From: Rhabditophanes sp. KR3021 | Taxonomy: Eukaryota; Nematoda; Chromadorea; Rhabditida; Alloionematidae | Assembly: GCA_963281155.1 (NCBI GenBank) | Contig: CAUJLY010000001.1 | Span: 4,030,001-4,094,000, forward strand | DNA length: 64,000 nucleotides | Direction of reading: 5' to 3' | Shown here: piece after piece, positions 22,023-33,182 of the stretch | Numbering within the stretch: the stretch's first letter is position 1 | Layout: each line of letters opens with the position of its first letter | Notes under the pieces: generated by a model | Seen by the model: only the letters and a program-made list of their open reading frames with translations | The model's database searches: none | Told to the model about the DNA's origin: nothing | Made by a program: the position numbers and the translations under genes

Positions 22023-23116
22023 TTTCGAAGCTTGATGGTAAGAATATTTCCGCTTTACAGTTTATATTAATTATGACTTCTAAAGATATTTAAAACTTAT
22101 ATACTTAATAAGAAGGTAATTTTTAGTTAATATAAAAAAGTGGTTTATACCCGTTTTCAGTATATATCTGGATAATAAAAAATGTCTGTAAAAAGTAAAC
22201 GGATACTGAGAAATGTTGCTTTCATTCAAGAATATATCTATAATCAAAAAGTTGTTCACTATAAAATCAAGTAAAGATGCATAAAAATATAAAAAAGTAA
22301 ATTATCCAAACAGACAGGCAAACGATACATATTGCGGATTGTTTCATTTTATAATAATAATTCCCTCTTGTTTAAAAAATAATTGCAGTTCAAAAAAATA
22401 TGATATTGTATCAAGAAGAAAGAGATATCTTCAAGCTTTCTTTTCAAATGGATAATAGCAGTCTCAATAAAAACTATTTTACGCCAATTTGTTATTGTGT
22501 TTTGAACAAGTTTCTATTCAAATCCATTTATTTTTGTCATGCGATGTCATCAAATATACTTACTTTTAAATAAATATTGGATCAACAACCAAATTCAATC
22601 TCAGACATTTTTTACGCATATTTATAATTAATTTGTTGGACATTAGCAAACATTTCCTTTTCAATTTATTTATTAGATAATTATTCACTTTTATTTCCGT
22701 CTTCCCAGATCTACTATACTTTTATTTTTTACCACTTTAAATTCTGATTAACATCTAGTTAATTACATAATCAAGAATTTTTTAATTAAAAAAGTTACTA
22801 ATTTTATGATATATTATAGCAACATGAAAATGATCGCGGTGATAGTTAATTAATGTAATTATGAATGCGTAAATAAATCTAAATTCAGGGCTGTTAAACT
22901 AAAACATTTACACGACTTGTTCAACCCATGCAGCTGCTTTGGGAGAGTACATATCAAATGTTTTCAGTTGTTTTTTAACTAATACTCCACAAAGGCAACT
23001 GATCTATGTTTCTAATAAAATAATGATTTGGCATTTGTAAACTCATTCTATTCATTTAGTTGTTTAATATGTAGCATTTATTATTGTATCATCTGTTTAT
23101 TCTCTTTTTATTTTAG
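22023..23116. other. Intergenic / possible 5' part of zinc-finger gene
   Basis: AT-rich. An ATG at 22182 opens a 30-codon frame ending near a GTAAAG, but its phase does not match the acceptor at 23116, so I could not link a first exon to the zinc-finger gene. Confidence 0.35.
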
Positions 23117-24319
23117 AACAGAACGACTTTGACGCGTGAAAAAATCAAATGTTTTGTCTGTCCAGATTCATTTCTTGATTGTGATTTAATTCCTCATGTA
23201 GTTTCCCATTTGAACATCAAACCATACGAATGCGGGGCTTGCAACTACAATACCCATCACTTATCAAGCCTTGAAAATCACTGTTATAAGAAAAACCATG
23301 CACTAAACGTGTCCCTTGAACCTACAGTAAAAGCAACAATAATGGATATTTTAATGACTATTACTTATTGTATCAATGGCAATGGACCGGATGGATTCAT
23401 TGAAGGTTGGAAAAACATAGCTTATCCTAATATCACCGGAAACAACATTTTTTTGAAGCGTCGGCAAACTGATTATGGATTTATGAGAAACAAGCTAGCG
23501 AGGCACGAACCAACAAGATACAAATCTCCTGGAAACACATTAACAAGAAACGAAGCACCAGTCTCATTTCAGCCAAGAACATATCAAGTAAGAGATTTGG
23601 GCAAAACAAAAGTCAAGTATTATCAAATAGATAATTACAAATTTTGAAACAATTATTGAACTGCCTAATAGTCCAAGTGATTTATTTGAAAGTCCTAACG
23701 TATTATGTGTAGATACATCCATATTAGCTGGAAGTTCAAATGCAGTTTTTGGAAATACAAGCGTTGGAATTCAGGCAATTAACCCCTCTTCTACTTCAAA
23801 TGTTGGTGCAGTTGCTTCTAATATGTCAATTGAGGATCAAATGAAACAAAAAATAGTAATTGTAAAAATCCATCGTTAAAAAGAAAAAATGGAGATCAAT
23901 TGCTCAAAGAAAAGAATCACGCAAAGCGTATGAAATATTCCAAAAAAGATTTGACGTTTGATAAAACTTGCATGCTGAATTCAAAATGGATAGAAAAAAA
24001 TGTTTGTGCGAAGGATGGGGACCTCGTTTGTAAAGTTTGCAGTTACAAAAACGATGAATCTCTTATGCATATTTTTGTTGAGTATCTTTCCACCTTCAAT
24101 GTTATACCTCCTTTTAAATGTGTCATATGTTCCAGTAATTTTTACGATTTATTCAGATTAAATCTGCATATGAACGATCATAATGAAGAATTAAATGACG
24201 GTGATTCCGTGGAAAAACAACAATTCGACATCAAATTCGAAATACTTGTAGTAACAAATAACAATATGATTGCAACATACGGAGACTTATTCAAGAAATG
24301 TTATTTAAATGGCTTATAA
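23117..24319 (+). CDS. C2H2 zinc-finger protein (5' end unresolved, one frame break)
   Basis: Coding sequence starts after a clear acceptor (TTTTATTTTAG) at 23116, so a first exon lies upstream but was not found. Fingers are CFVC...HVVSH, CGAC...H...H and, near the C-terminus, CVIC...HMNDH; CKVC marks a degenerate one. A 43-bp intron (GTAAGAG...AAATAG, about 23590-23632) joins RTYQ to IITNFETIIELP. Near the A6 run at 23848-23853 the frame then breaks by one base; reading one more A restores NSNCKNPSLKRKNGDQ and the last 140 codons. This is either a homopolymer error in the assembly or a real lesion. It is probably a nuclear DNA-binding protein; I recognise no specific orthologue. Confidence 0.6.
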
Positions 24320-24668
24320 TATATTTTATCATTGTATTTTATTAAATTTTATCTATTTAACAGTTTATTCGAAATTTTTTAACTAAGTTGTCTTACAATG
24401 ACTAAACCTGTGAATAGATTAGATATATTATGCCAAATTGCTTAATAGTCAGCATTCATGCAAGTTCTAACATCAAGTAAACGTTAAATATTTCTAATTG
24501 CATTTATTTACATACAAAAAAACCGTTTAATAATAGGTGAAATTAATCATCAAAAATATTTCAGAAGATGATAAGGCATAATTATGTAACTGTTGATTTG
24601 CTAATTCTCTACGTTGCACTTCGCAATTTTAGTTCTAAACATTATTTTCTGTTCGGTTAACTTCACCT
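24320..24668. other. Convergent intergenic spacer
   Basis: About 350 bp between the 3' ends of the zinc-finger and Ser-rich genes. Nothing further seen. Confidence 0.5.
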
Positions 24669-25274
24669 TTAATTTGTTTTGATTACAAAGCATGGTTCAT
24701 CTAAAATAACAGAGCACGAAAATTCACTATTTATTAATTCTGCCTTTGATGAAATGGATTCAATTTTCACATCCGAAATTGTAGAAATATCTTCATTGAC
24801 ACTATGCTTTTGATCTTTGCACTGTTCTTCAACAGCTTCAGCCATTTCATAAGCCGTTGAAACTGATATTGATGAAGCTGTGGAGTACAAACTGTCGTTA
24901 TTAGTATATGATTTCTCTGAAATTGAAGTAACCAATTCAGAAGAAGATTCCATTGCAGCTACAACTGTGCTTGAATTTAGTGTAATCATTTGAGAATCAT
25001 TCAAACTGTCGTGAACAGTAATAGATCTTCGTTTGGTTGAACTCCTATCGGGCGATTTGTTGGAAGAAATTGAATAACCTTTACTTCTTTTATTTGAATA
25101 GGACACAGGTTTCGAGTTAGCGAGCGTTTTTGCAATTTCATTTAACGTTCTATTGATATCTTGGCAAGTATCTATAAAAACCTCTTTCATAGACATTCTG
25201 TTTTTTCTTTTAATTGAAGAATCATTAGTACTGTTTGCATAGTTGTTCCAAGAAAAATTATCTGAACTATCCAT
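24669..25274 (-). CDS. Ser-rich hypothetical protein
   Basis: A single-exon frame of 201 residues from ATG at 25274. It is rich in Ser, Thr and Asn, with a basic patch (TKRRSITVHDS) and several Ser-Pro-type sites. No domain, signal peptide or membrane segment is visible. Length and unbroken frame in AT-rich DNA suggest a real gene, but I do not recognise it. Confidence 0.55.
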   Translation of the reverse strand: MDSSDNFSWNNYANSTNDSSIKRKNRMSMKEVFIDTCQDINRTLNEIAKTLANSKPVSYSNKRSKGYSISSNKSPDRSSTKRRSITVHDSLNDSQMITLNSSTVVAAMESSSELVTSISEKSYTNNDSLYSTASSISVSTAYEMAEAVEEQCKDQKHSVNEDISTISDVKIESISSKAELINSEFSCSVILDEPCFVIKTN

Positions 25275-26149
25275 AGCTTATGAGTATCAGTCTATTAGAA
25301 GTTCTGTTGCTGGTTTAGAAAATATAATTGCTTTTATAGATGCAACCACATTTAGTGAATTTATGATATTTGCAACATTGGGTTAAACCGTTATCACTTC
25401 ATGTTTTATGCGAATTTGAATATACCTATAATTTACTTCTGACTGTTAAAAAAAATACGCAATTACGAAGAAGGAGTACAATGGTGTCCATTTCTGAACA
25501 ATTTTCATAACTATGTAATTGTCGAATTATGAAACTGTTGTAAATAAATTTAGTACGTAGATGATTTTAAAAAATGTTGAAGTATAGAAATGTTAAAGGA
25601 GAAATATTTTTAAGAGAAATAAAGTTTTTAAAATGGTCAGGAATAAAGGGAATTCCAATTAATTACATTATTTGCGGAATATTTTTAAATTAAACATTCT
25701 ATTTTGTTATGTTTAATAAATAGGAATTATGGTTCTTTCAAGGGACGTTTTTAGCGAAACCACTACGCAGGTTAATTATGAAAACAAAGATAAACTTTTA
25801 TGAACAACAACTCCTATCTAATCAGATACATTACATTAAAAAGGAAATATTTAAATCATGAGAAAATATTAGCAAATGGAATTAATTAATTATTATCCAA
25901 TTACACTGACACATGTACATTCTGTAAATTATTTAAAGTTAGTATGTACTTATAATTATACTCCAAATTATTAATCTTTGCAATACTATTTCATCAAATC
26001 GCCTGTGTTTATGGTTTAATAGAATTGAAAAGTCTTGGCGCTCAAAATGTTTTTTAAGTTTGGATAATTGCACATTTAGCATATAAAAAAGAATTTTACG
26101 TACGATTCTTTACTTCTTTAGTATCATCTATTTTTAAACCTATTTTAAA
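25275..26149. other. Divergent intergenic region
   Basis: About 880 bp between divergently transcribed genes, presumably holding both promoters. No specific motif identified. Confidence 0.45.
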
Positions 26150-27403
26150 ATGAATGCAGCTAACTTTGTTCCTACCGATGAAGTCCAGACATACGAAGAG
26201 TTTGTTAAAATCAGAGATAACTGCAGAAAACAAAGCTTACACGATCAAATTAGTTATCTTAGAGTATGTTTAATGCATTAATACTTTATTTAACATGATA
26301 TTATTTTAGAGAGCAGTGACAGAAGCTGACAAAATTGGTCAATTGGAATTTGATGTCGATGTTGATATGTCGGATGCTGCTATTGAGAAAAGCGAACAAG
26401 ATGTTGAAAAAGCAATGCGTGCTCTAAGATTAGTATATAATTCCATTTGTGATGACGCCAAAAAGGAGATTCTCAACATAAAGGTTTCTTCTTTAAATCT
26501 CCGAAAATATATTAACAGAGAGTGTTCTTCTATTGGCGATTTGTAAGTTTATAAATATTATGTATATTTTAAGCATTTTGATTTATTTAGTTACTCGATG
26601 GAAGCATTTGAATATCTTATTGGTGACGATGATCTCGGTTTCCCTGATTTAATGGAATTTATGTATACTGAACTGGAAAAGTATATCAATGTGAACAATA
26701 TGCATAATACTATATCACTTCCAACAGGTGAAATGACTAAGGAATGGATGCTGGCATACAGATCAGATACCAAAAATGTAGACAAGTTACCATTCGACAA
26801 TTTAAGTTTTGGTAAGACATCTTAGTTATATTAGTTGTACAAGTTCAACTTTATCTTTAGACAAACTTTTAATTGGAGTTATGAGGCAGTTCATTATTGC
26901 CAAAGAAAATTATTTCAATCATTTATATGGAGTGGAAGAAAACCGAGCTAAACTTGAACTTGAAAAAGTATCAAATTTGATTTCTGATGCAATGTTTGAA
27001 AATGTGCAAGATAATATTAATGATGGTGACAATACGTCAGATGTTGAAGATGATGAAGATGGAAGTTCTATTTCAGGAGAATCCATTGAAATGATGCAAG
27101 AAGAGCCATTAGAAAATAATCATATTGAAGAGCACATTGGATATGAAGCCGTTGAACAGCCCATGGGAAACATGGCTGTAAAAAGAATCCATAGAAAATG
27201 AAGCCAGTGAAAATTTCATGAAAAAAATTGCTGTTGAAGAATCGATGAACGTAGATCATTCTCACAAAAATGTCGTTCATAATGTGATCAATGAAGTGCA
27301 GTCTAAACCAAATTCAGAAATTCCTCTTATTGTCATTTCAGATGATAGTGACGACGAAATTGAATTTTTGGGCCAATATTGTAAGCCGAGGAAAAATTTT
27401 TAG
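26150..27403 (+). CDS. Acidic protein with C-terminal SUMO-interacting motif; one frame break
   Basis: Exons 26150-26263, 26310-26542, 26591-26811 and 26861 onward join in phase with 47-49-bp introns. The conceptual frame stops at 27201, but dropping one A from the A5 run at 27180-27184 extends it to 27403 with sequence of the same acidic, Glu/Asp-rich type. The extension ends in IPLIVISDDSDDEIEF, a hydrophobic core followed by acidic Ser residues, as in SUMO-interacting motifs. The N-terminal half (YEEFVKIRDN, KAMRALRLVYNSICDDAKKE) looks helical and is not recognised. It is probably nuclear. The frame break may be an assembly error. Confidence 0.6.
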
Positions 27404-27574
27404 TTTAATATACTTTTTTATTTTTCACATTGCTAATTTATTTAATTAACACGTTATAAAATTTAGTTTTTAACAATTTATTTAAATTATCACATAATAA
27501 AATTTAATTTTTAACAATTTATTTATGACAACTCGTTTTGAATTTACTTTTCAATCTCATATTTTACAGTCAAT

Positions 27575-28031
27575 ATGCTGAGTGCAGCCATGTCTCCCAG
27601 GCGCTCTTCTGCCACCGATTTACATGCACATCAAAAGGATTCTGTTTCTCGTACTAAGTTCTCTTTCGTTAGAAGTGAGGAAGGAGTGGTTGCTAAAGTA
27701 ATCCATTTCTAACATCTCTGAAACCATTTTAACTTTTAAATTAAAATGTAGCCAAACGGAGAATGGTTTGTACACCATGATTCAAACGATGAGCCGTGTG
27801 ACGAACAGAATATTCAGGTGGAACAATTGTTGTTGGATTCAGATGATGATTCTGTTCTGTCAAAGAACAAAAGAAAACGAGGAAGCACTTCAGTTGAGAA
27901 GGCAAGAAGAGTTGATTTGTCAAATGAGTAAAGAACGCGATCAAATGGTCCACAAAGCTTTTATCTTCGTTGCAGCTATCGTCTGTATAATGCCCCTTGG
28001 ATACGGATTCACCAAGAAAATGGCCAACTAA
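27575..28031 (+). CDS. Small tail-anchored protein, frame break in middle
   Basis: Exons 27575-27697 and 27752 onward are joined by a 54-bp phase-0 intron. The first frame runs to a stop at 27931. From about 27861-27880, an A-rich stretch, a second frame becomes protein-like and ends at 28031 with KENEEALQLRRQEELICQMS, then KERDQMVHKAFIFVAAIVCI and a short KK-containing tail. That is a coiled coil followed by a single C-terminal membrane segment, as in tail-anchored proteins. A one-base indel in the A-rich stretch would fuse both parts. An upstream exon is possible, because TTTTACAG lies just before the ATG. Function unknown. Confidence 0.5.
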
Positions 28032-28354
28032 TTATTCAATAACTGTCCATGTAATACAAGCTAATATTCATTACCCCTTTTCAATTGCTTACATAATAAA
28101 TTAGTAGCTAAATATACATATACCATTCGCGTGTACTTTTGAACAAATTCATTTTACTTTTGAAACTGTCACATATACCGTTATTTGCACTAATAATCAT
28201 ATTTATTACAACATATGCAACGTTTTATCTATTGAACACTACTCTTGCTAACAAACCAATTCATTTTATTTTTCTGTTTGAGACGTACATTTTTCGACAC
28301 ACTTTCCCACACTCGCACATTTGCTAATTCCTGTATTTACAAGCGAATTTGAAT
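28032..28354. other. Intergenic
   Basis: About 320 bp, AT-rich. The short hydrophobic frame at 28139-28327 starts with TTG and has no support. Confidence 0.45.
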
Positions 28355-31207
28355 ATGAAACCTAAAGGTAAGTCAAATCCAATTTCCAATAATAAATAAT
28401 CTAAATAGAAAGACATATTACTCAAGAAGTTTTACAAACCGATAAGGAAATAGGTAGTCAAAAAGATGACAAGCGCAAAAATCATGAAATGTGGAATGAA
28501 ACTAGTAGGGCACAAAACGACCACGAAATTACACTTCAAAACTATGAGGAATGTGAAGGATTGTCAGATGGAAGTAGCAACACACAAAACAATGACGATT
28601 GTGAGGGTGATGAAGAGTCTAATGTAACTGCCATGCTACAGAAGAATATCAAACGTGAAAACGACGAAGAGTCGAATGGATCTAGTCAAACACTTTGCAG
28701 TCATGATGAATTTATGGAAAATGAAGATGGTGACACTTCAAGTGAATGTTCTTCAGTTGACTCAGTAGTAGATTATGACCCTGTTGTTAATGATTGGACA
28801 ATCTTTGAACTTAACATTGATCCAAATAATTACGAATTTCAATTGTGTGAGTATATCTCAAAAATCAAGATGGCTGTCAAGATGATTGGATTCGGTCAAT
28901 ACGAGGACGCCTTTTTGCATCTCATTGAAGCATTTCGGGATCCATTGGTTCACAAGTATGTCGTTGATTTCAACAACTTTCGCATTCCTCCGTCCACAAA
29001 CAAAACTCAATTCAGGATGTTGGAAAAAGCCTTTTACACTATTTGTATCAATTTGGCCAAATTAGTTCAAAATCCTACCTTCTTTTATGTCCAAGCTTTG
29101 ACAATCAAACAAGACGAACAACTATTTTACAAATGTGGAAAAGCGGCCATTGAAGAATGTCAGTTTAGAATTGCTATTGAAATGCTTATGAGGTGTAAGG
29201 AAAGCAAACAAGTCAAACAAGGATTAGCTTTAGCCTACTATTTTGTTGGGAAATATGATTTTTGCATACTGGCAATAAAAAAGCTTTTGGAAGAAAATGG
29301 AACCAACTCCGTAGCTGTTATTTTGATGAAGAAGATCAGTGAAAAGAAAATTGCTTGGCTGGATGAACTTTTAAAAGATGTAAAAAATATTGAAGGAAAT
29401 TCAAATAAGAATCTTTTTGACCAAGCTTTGAATATGTTTAATGAAATGGCGAAGAAACTGAAGGAAAAAAAAACAGCTAGGTCTGATAACAATGCGATTG
29501 AAATTAATGTAACAGATCAATTTTCATTAAAGGACTATATTGGCAAACTTTTACACGTCTTCGAATTGTATCAAAATGTGCCTGAAAGTAGATTTTATGT
29601 AACAATCAAATCTGTTAATGAAGAGGCTATCAAAACAACTAAAAGTGAGGCGAAAGCTTCAAATCCAAACAACATAATCAAAACAAAGCCTCAGCCCAAA
29701 AGAAAAACTGCTTATGGAGTTTTGTACAAACAATTTCACAATGAGGTCAAACATTGGATGTGTCTTGATAACATTCAAAATATCAAATCAATGTCCATTA
29801 AGTATGGCCAATTTTTCCAACACAATGGTATTCAAGCAGAACCTCAAAATACGCCTGTAAAAAGTACTCGGCAAAATAATGCTATCGATTTCAACATTTC
29901 CGGATACTTAAAAAAGGCTGCACTTCGTTTTTCTATTTACAAAAATGACAATCTCACTGCTATTTCAAGGAACTTATTATGTTGTTTGTCTATTCAAAGA
30001 GATATATCTTTCACTTCTAACACCATCATTCTATTGAAGAAACTTTATGATCAACAACTGGCGATAATTGATATCACTGAATCTCCAAGTTTGGACATGT
30101 TGACCATTCATACGATGTTTGCAGAGTTAGGACACGAAGAAGCCTATCACATTTGTTTTAAACTAGTTCATGAGGCCGAATTCAATTCCCAAGAGGCTAA
30201 ACAATCGCTCCGATACTCAATCGACTACTTCAAGGAGTTAGCTATACGATTTGCATGGGTCTATTTTCAAAAAACGAGAGCTTCTTATTCGAATTATGTC
30301 CAACTGGCTCGATTCTTTTTTAAAGCTCCCTAAGATCTATAATGGGCAAGACATTTGGACATTTAATTCTAAATTGCAATACATCACTAAGGATATCTTC
30401 TATACAAGGGTCAATAAGATAATGAATAGATTTATTGAAAACAATGCTGTCTTCATGTATTATGATCAACAATGGGAGGTCTTTATTGAGAGAGTGAGTA
30501 CTAATATAGTTTGGTCAAGAAAAGACGAAAAAAAGAAAATTGCTTTATTACATATGTTGTTTAATGCCTTCATTAAACTTTCCAACTTCAAATCTGCCAT
30601 TCAAGTATTTATGATCCTAGTTGAAACTGTGGCGGCAAGTAGCAATATATCTGATTATGTAAAACTCGTTCTCTACGTTTTGAAAAGATTGAATAAGTTG
30701 AAGGTTGCTGAGTTCAAAACATTACTGGCAAAAGAAATGATTCAAGATCTCGGATTAAGTTTGATTGAGTTGATGAAAAGTGATTTGTTTTATTGCAATC
30801 TAAATTTATGGATGCTATGTGTCAAAGTTTCAAAACTGTTAGCCTTGCCAATACTAACTGAGGAGGATGCAATAAAGGTGTTTGAAGATATTCAAGACTA
30901 TTCTAAACAATCTAATTTGCCGTCAAGATCCCTAATGTTGTTTACTTACGGGAAGATGTTGTTTAATCAAAGTAACTGTGACAAAACAAAAAAAGTAAAG
31001 TTGTTGAAAGCATTTAAAAGAGAAATTGAAAGTGTTACCAAGTCCAATAATATTGTCAAAAATCTCTTTTTTAAGAATGCACATCCTGTTGTTGTTCAAA
31101 TTTCTTACTACGTTAAAAAGGAAATATCAAATATTACCAAGGAAATTGCGTCCTTATCCGAAACACATTTGCCGATTCCAAATTCCTTAATTACTTCAAT
31201 TATCTAA
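28355..31207 (+). CDS. CABIN1-like TPR protein (one frame break)
   Basis: A 13-nt first coding exon (28355-28367) and a 41-bp intron lead into one long exon from 28409. The first frame ends at 30333; reading five instead of six A at 30269-30274 joins it seamlessly to the frame ending at 31207, giving about 935 residues. The N-terminus is acidic and disordered. TPR-like helices follow, including LFYKCGKAAIEECQFRIAIE and ALAYYFVGKYDFCILAIKKL, then an Ile/Ala-Trp segment. This resembles the TPR region of CABIN1, a subunit of the HIRA H3.3-chaperone complex, whose segment runs in the same order. The match is by eye and divergent; another TPR scaffold is possible. Confidence 0.55.
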
Positions 31208-31590
31208 TGTTTTTATTTATTATTGAACCCGCTTATCTTTTCTAATTAAAATGCCATAATAATTTGATCCTGACTTATATTTTTTAGTAAAAGTATTTAT
31301 GCACGATTGTTAATACGTTTGATAAAAATTGCCTGATTAAATATGCAACACTTTTATAATGCTTGTGAAGGTTCTGAATACATTCTGATACGAATTTATG
31401 ACTGTAGATTGGATTAGAGTATCTTTAAAACTTTGTAAAGGGGCATTTTGAAATGATCTCAATATATTTACTGCATTTAATATTATTTATTGCGTTTAAT
31501 ATTATTTATTGCGTTTAATATTATTTATTGCGTTTAATATTATGTATTTACTGAATTTAATATTTATTAGTCATTTATTTGGAATATATT
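31208..31590. other. Intergenic with tandem repeat
   Basis: AT-rich gap between the CABIN1-like and HD-domain genes. It contains the 19-bp tandem repeat listed separately, directly upstream of the HD-domain start codon. Confidence 0.6.
31474..31570. repeat. Tandem repeat, 19-bp unit, ~4.5 copies
   Basis: Near-perfect copies of CGTTTAATATTATTTATTG at 31474, 31493, 31512 and 31531, the last degrading into related sequence. It ends about 20 bp before the ATG of the HD-domain gene. Confidence 0.9.
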
Positions 31591-32276
31591 ATGGCTGATT
31601 TATTGCTCAAGACACAACAGTTTGTTAAGGAAACTTTGAAAGATGCTGAAGGAGGACATGATTGGTAATTTACTTTAAGCTACTTTTAAAATAAGCCTTT
31701 AGGTTCCATATCAAGAGAGTTCACGATAATGCCGTCAAAATAGCTCAAACTGAAGAGTGTAATTTGTTAGTTGTTCAATTAGGGGCTCTTTTGCACGACA
31801 TTGCTGACAGTAAATTTCACGGTGGAGATGAAAGTGTCGGACCACGCATCGCGGCAGCTTTTTTGGAAAAAGAAGGAGTTAGCGAAGATGTTATTAACCA
31901 TGTTGTTAATATCATCAACAATATCTCTTACAAAGGTGGTAATTTCAAGAAGACCTTCACTAGCAAGGAACTGGATGTTGTTCAAGATGCTGACCGTTTA
32001 GATGCCCTTGGTGCAATCGGAATCGCTCGTACCTTTAATTATGGTGGATTTAAAAACAAAAAGTTGTATGATCCAGAAATCTTACCAAATACCAACATGA
32101 CCAAGGAAGAGTACAAGAAAAGTGACTCCCCCACTCTTAATCACTTTCATGAAAAATTGTTGCTTTTGAAGGATCTCATGAATACCCCAACTGGAAAGCA
32201 ACTGGCTCAAAAGAGACATCATTACATGGAACAATTCCTAGAACAATTTCATGAAGAATGGAATGCTGAAAAGTAA
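31591..32276 (+). CDS. HD-domain phosphohydrolase, YedJ type
   Basis: Exons 31591-31664 and 31703-32276, with a 38-bp phase-2 intron, give 215 residues. The HD-superfamily metal ligands are present: H in HDWFHIKRVH, the HD pair in LGALLHDIAD followed by KFHGGD, and the distal Asp in VQDADRLDALGAIG. The C-terminal block HFHEKLLLLKDLM, then TGKQLAQKRHHYMEQFLEQF, is that of the bacterial YedJ/fungal subfamily. Length is usual for the group. It is a metal-dependent phosphohydrolase of unknown substrate, probably cytosolic with no signal peptide. The presence of a proper intron argues that it is a resident gene and not contamination. Confidence 0.85.
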
Positions 32277-32301
32277 TTTGAAACACTATTTAGGCTTTAA
32301 T

Positions 32302-32430
32302 TTGTTGCCAATGTAATAATATTATCCTTAATAGAGTTGTTAGCAATATAACAATATTTATTCTTAATAAAGTTGTTAGCGATATAATGATATTATCTTT
32401 AATAAAGTTGTTAACAATATTAATATTAGG
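32302..32430. repeat. Tandem repeat, ~35-bp unit, ~3.5 copies
   Basis: Copies carry the core AATAAAGTTGTTAGCAATAT followed by AACAATATT. It lies just downstream of the HD-domain stop and upstream of the convergent ShKT gene end. Each copy supplies an AATAAA-like hexamer, so it may influence 3'-end formation. Confidence 0.75.
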
Positions 32431-32449
32431 TTTACTAATATTGATAAAT

Positions 32450-32875
32450 TCATGAACAATAATTGCACGTCATTCTGCATTTAGATTGAAGCATCTTCTT
32501 GTATTTATCCTCGTTACAAAAACGACTATAACTTTTACAATTCAAGGCTTCATCGGAACAAGTATATTTGTTTGTTGTAGTGGTTACAAGAGCCGGATCA
32601 GAGTTTGGGGATTTTGAGTAACATTGTTTGTCTTCCAAATTGCATATTTCATTTTCTGGGCAAATGTGAGAACCTCCGAAAATAAGACATGGTCCGGAAC
32701 TCACTCCATTGCTTCCTTCACATCCAAAGCAAGTCTTTGCGCATTCTGCCTTCATTTTTTGCTGAAGAGACGGCATTGCGCAATAGGCTTGCATGTCCTT
32801 GCAATTTAGAGCAGTGTCAACACATCCATATCCAAATGGAATCAAGGCAACTAGAAATGCTAAAATGAACTTCAT
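32450..32875 (-). CDS. Secreted protein with two ShKT domains
   Basis: A single exon of 141 residues with a clear signal peptide (MKFILAFLVALIPFGYG). Two six-cysteine ShKT modules (about residues 18-52 and 106-140, the second ending CRMTCNYC) flank a Cys-containing linker (CLIFGGSHICPENEICN) and a Thr-rich spacer. ShKT proteins are abundant extracellular or cuticle proteins in nematodes; the fold is shared with anemone channel blockers, but nothing here indicates toxin activity. The Lys-Tyr channel-binding dyad cannot be judged from the sequence alone. Confidence 0.9.
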   Translation of the reverse strand: MKFILAFLVALIPFGYGCVDTALNCKDMQAYCAMPSLQQKMKAECAKTCFGCEGSNGVSSGPCLIFGGSHICPENEICNLEDKQCYSKSPNSDPALVTTTTNKYTCSDEALNCKSYSRFCNEDKYKKMLQSKCRMTCNYCS

Positions 32876-33182
32876 CTTTGTTCAAAATTACGTGACCTCT
32901 CCTTATATACTGAACGTGAGCAAATAGTCATCATCCAATTCCGGTACAAAAAAAGGACCCATATTTATTTTACATAATAAAGTGTTAAACTAAGCTAAAT
33001 ATTCGATTTTAAAGTGTTACCAAACAAATATATTTATAGACTCACATACATATTTTATTTCCTATATTTAAACAGATGTGTTTGATCACAAAGTTGCTAA
33101 AATTGTGATTAATTGGTTTGCGTCAAATACAGGTTCATAATTCCATTACTAAAATGAAAACATTTACTTAAATCAATTACAA
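32876..33182. other. Divergent promoter region
   Basis: About 300 bp between the ShKT gene (-) and the small Gly-rich peptide gene (+). TATATA-like sequence lies near 32907 on the minus strand. Nothing else seen. Confidence 0.4.

Noticed and set aside
22182..22275. Possible first exon of the zinc-finger gene (ATG at 22182)
   Set aside because: Its donor phase does not fit the acceptor at 23116, and joining them gives an early stop.
28139..28327. Hydrophobic 62-codon frame
   Set aside because: It begins with TTG, lies in intergenic DNA and has no signal other than AT-rich hydrophobicity.
31474..31570. CRISPR-like array
   Set aside because: The repeats are directly contiguous with no unique spacers, in a eukaryotic nuclear context.
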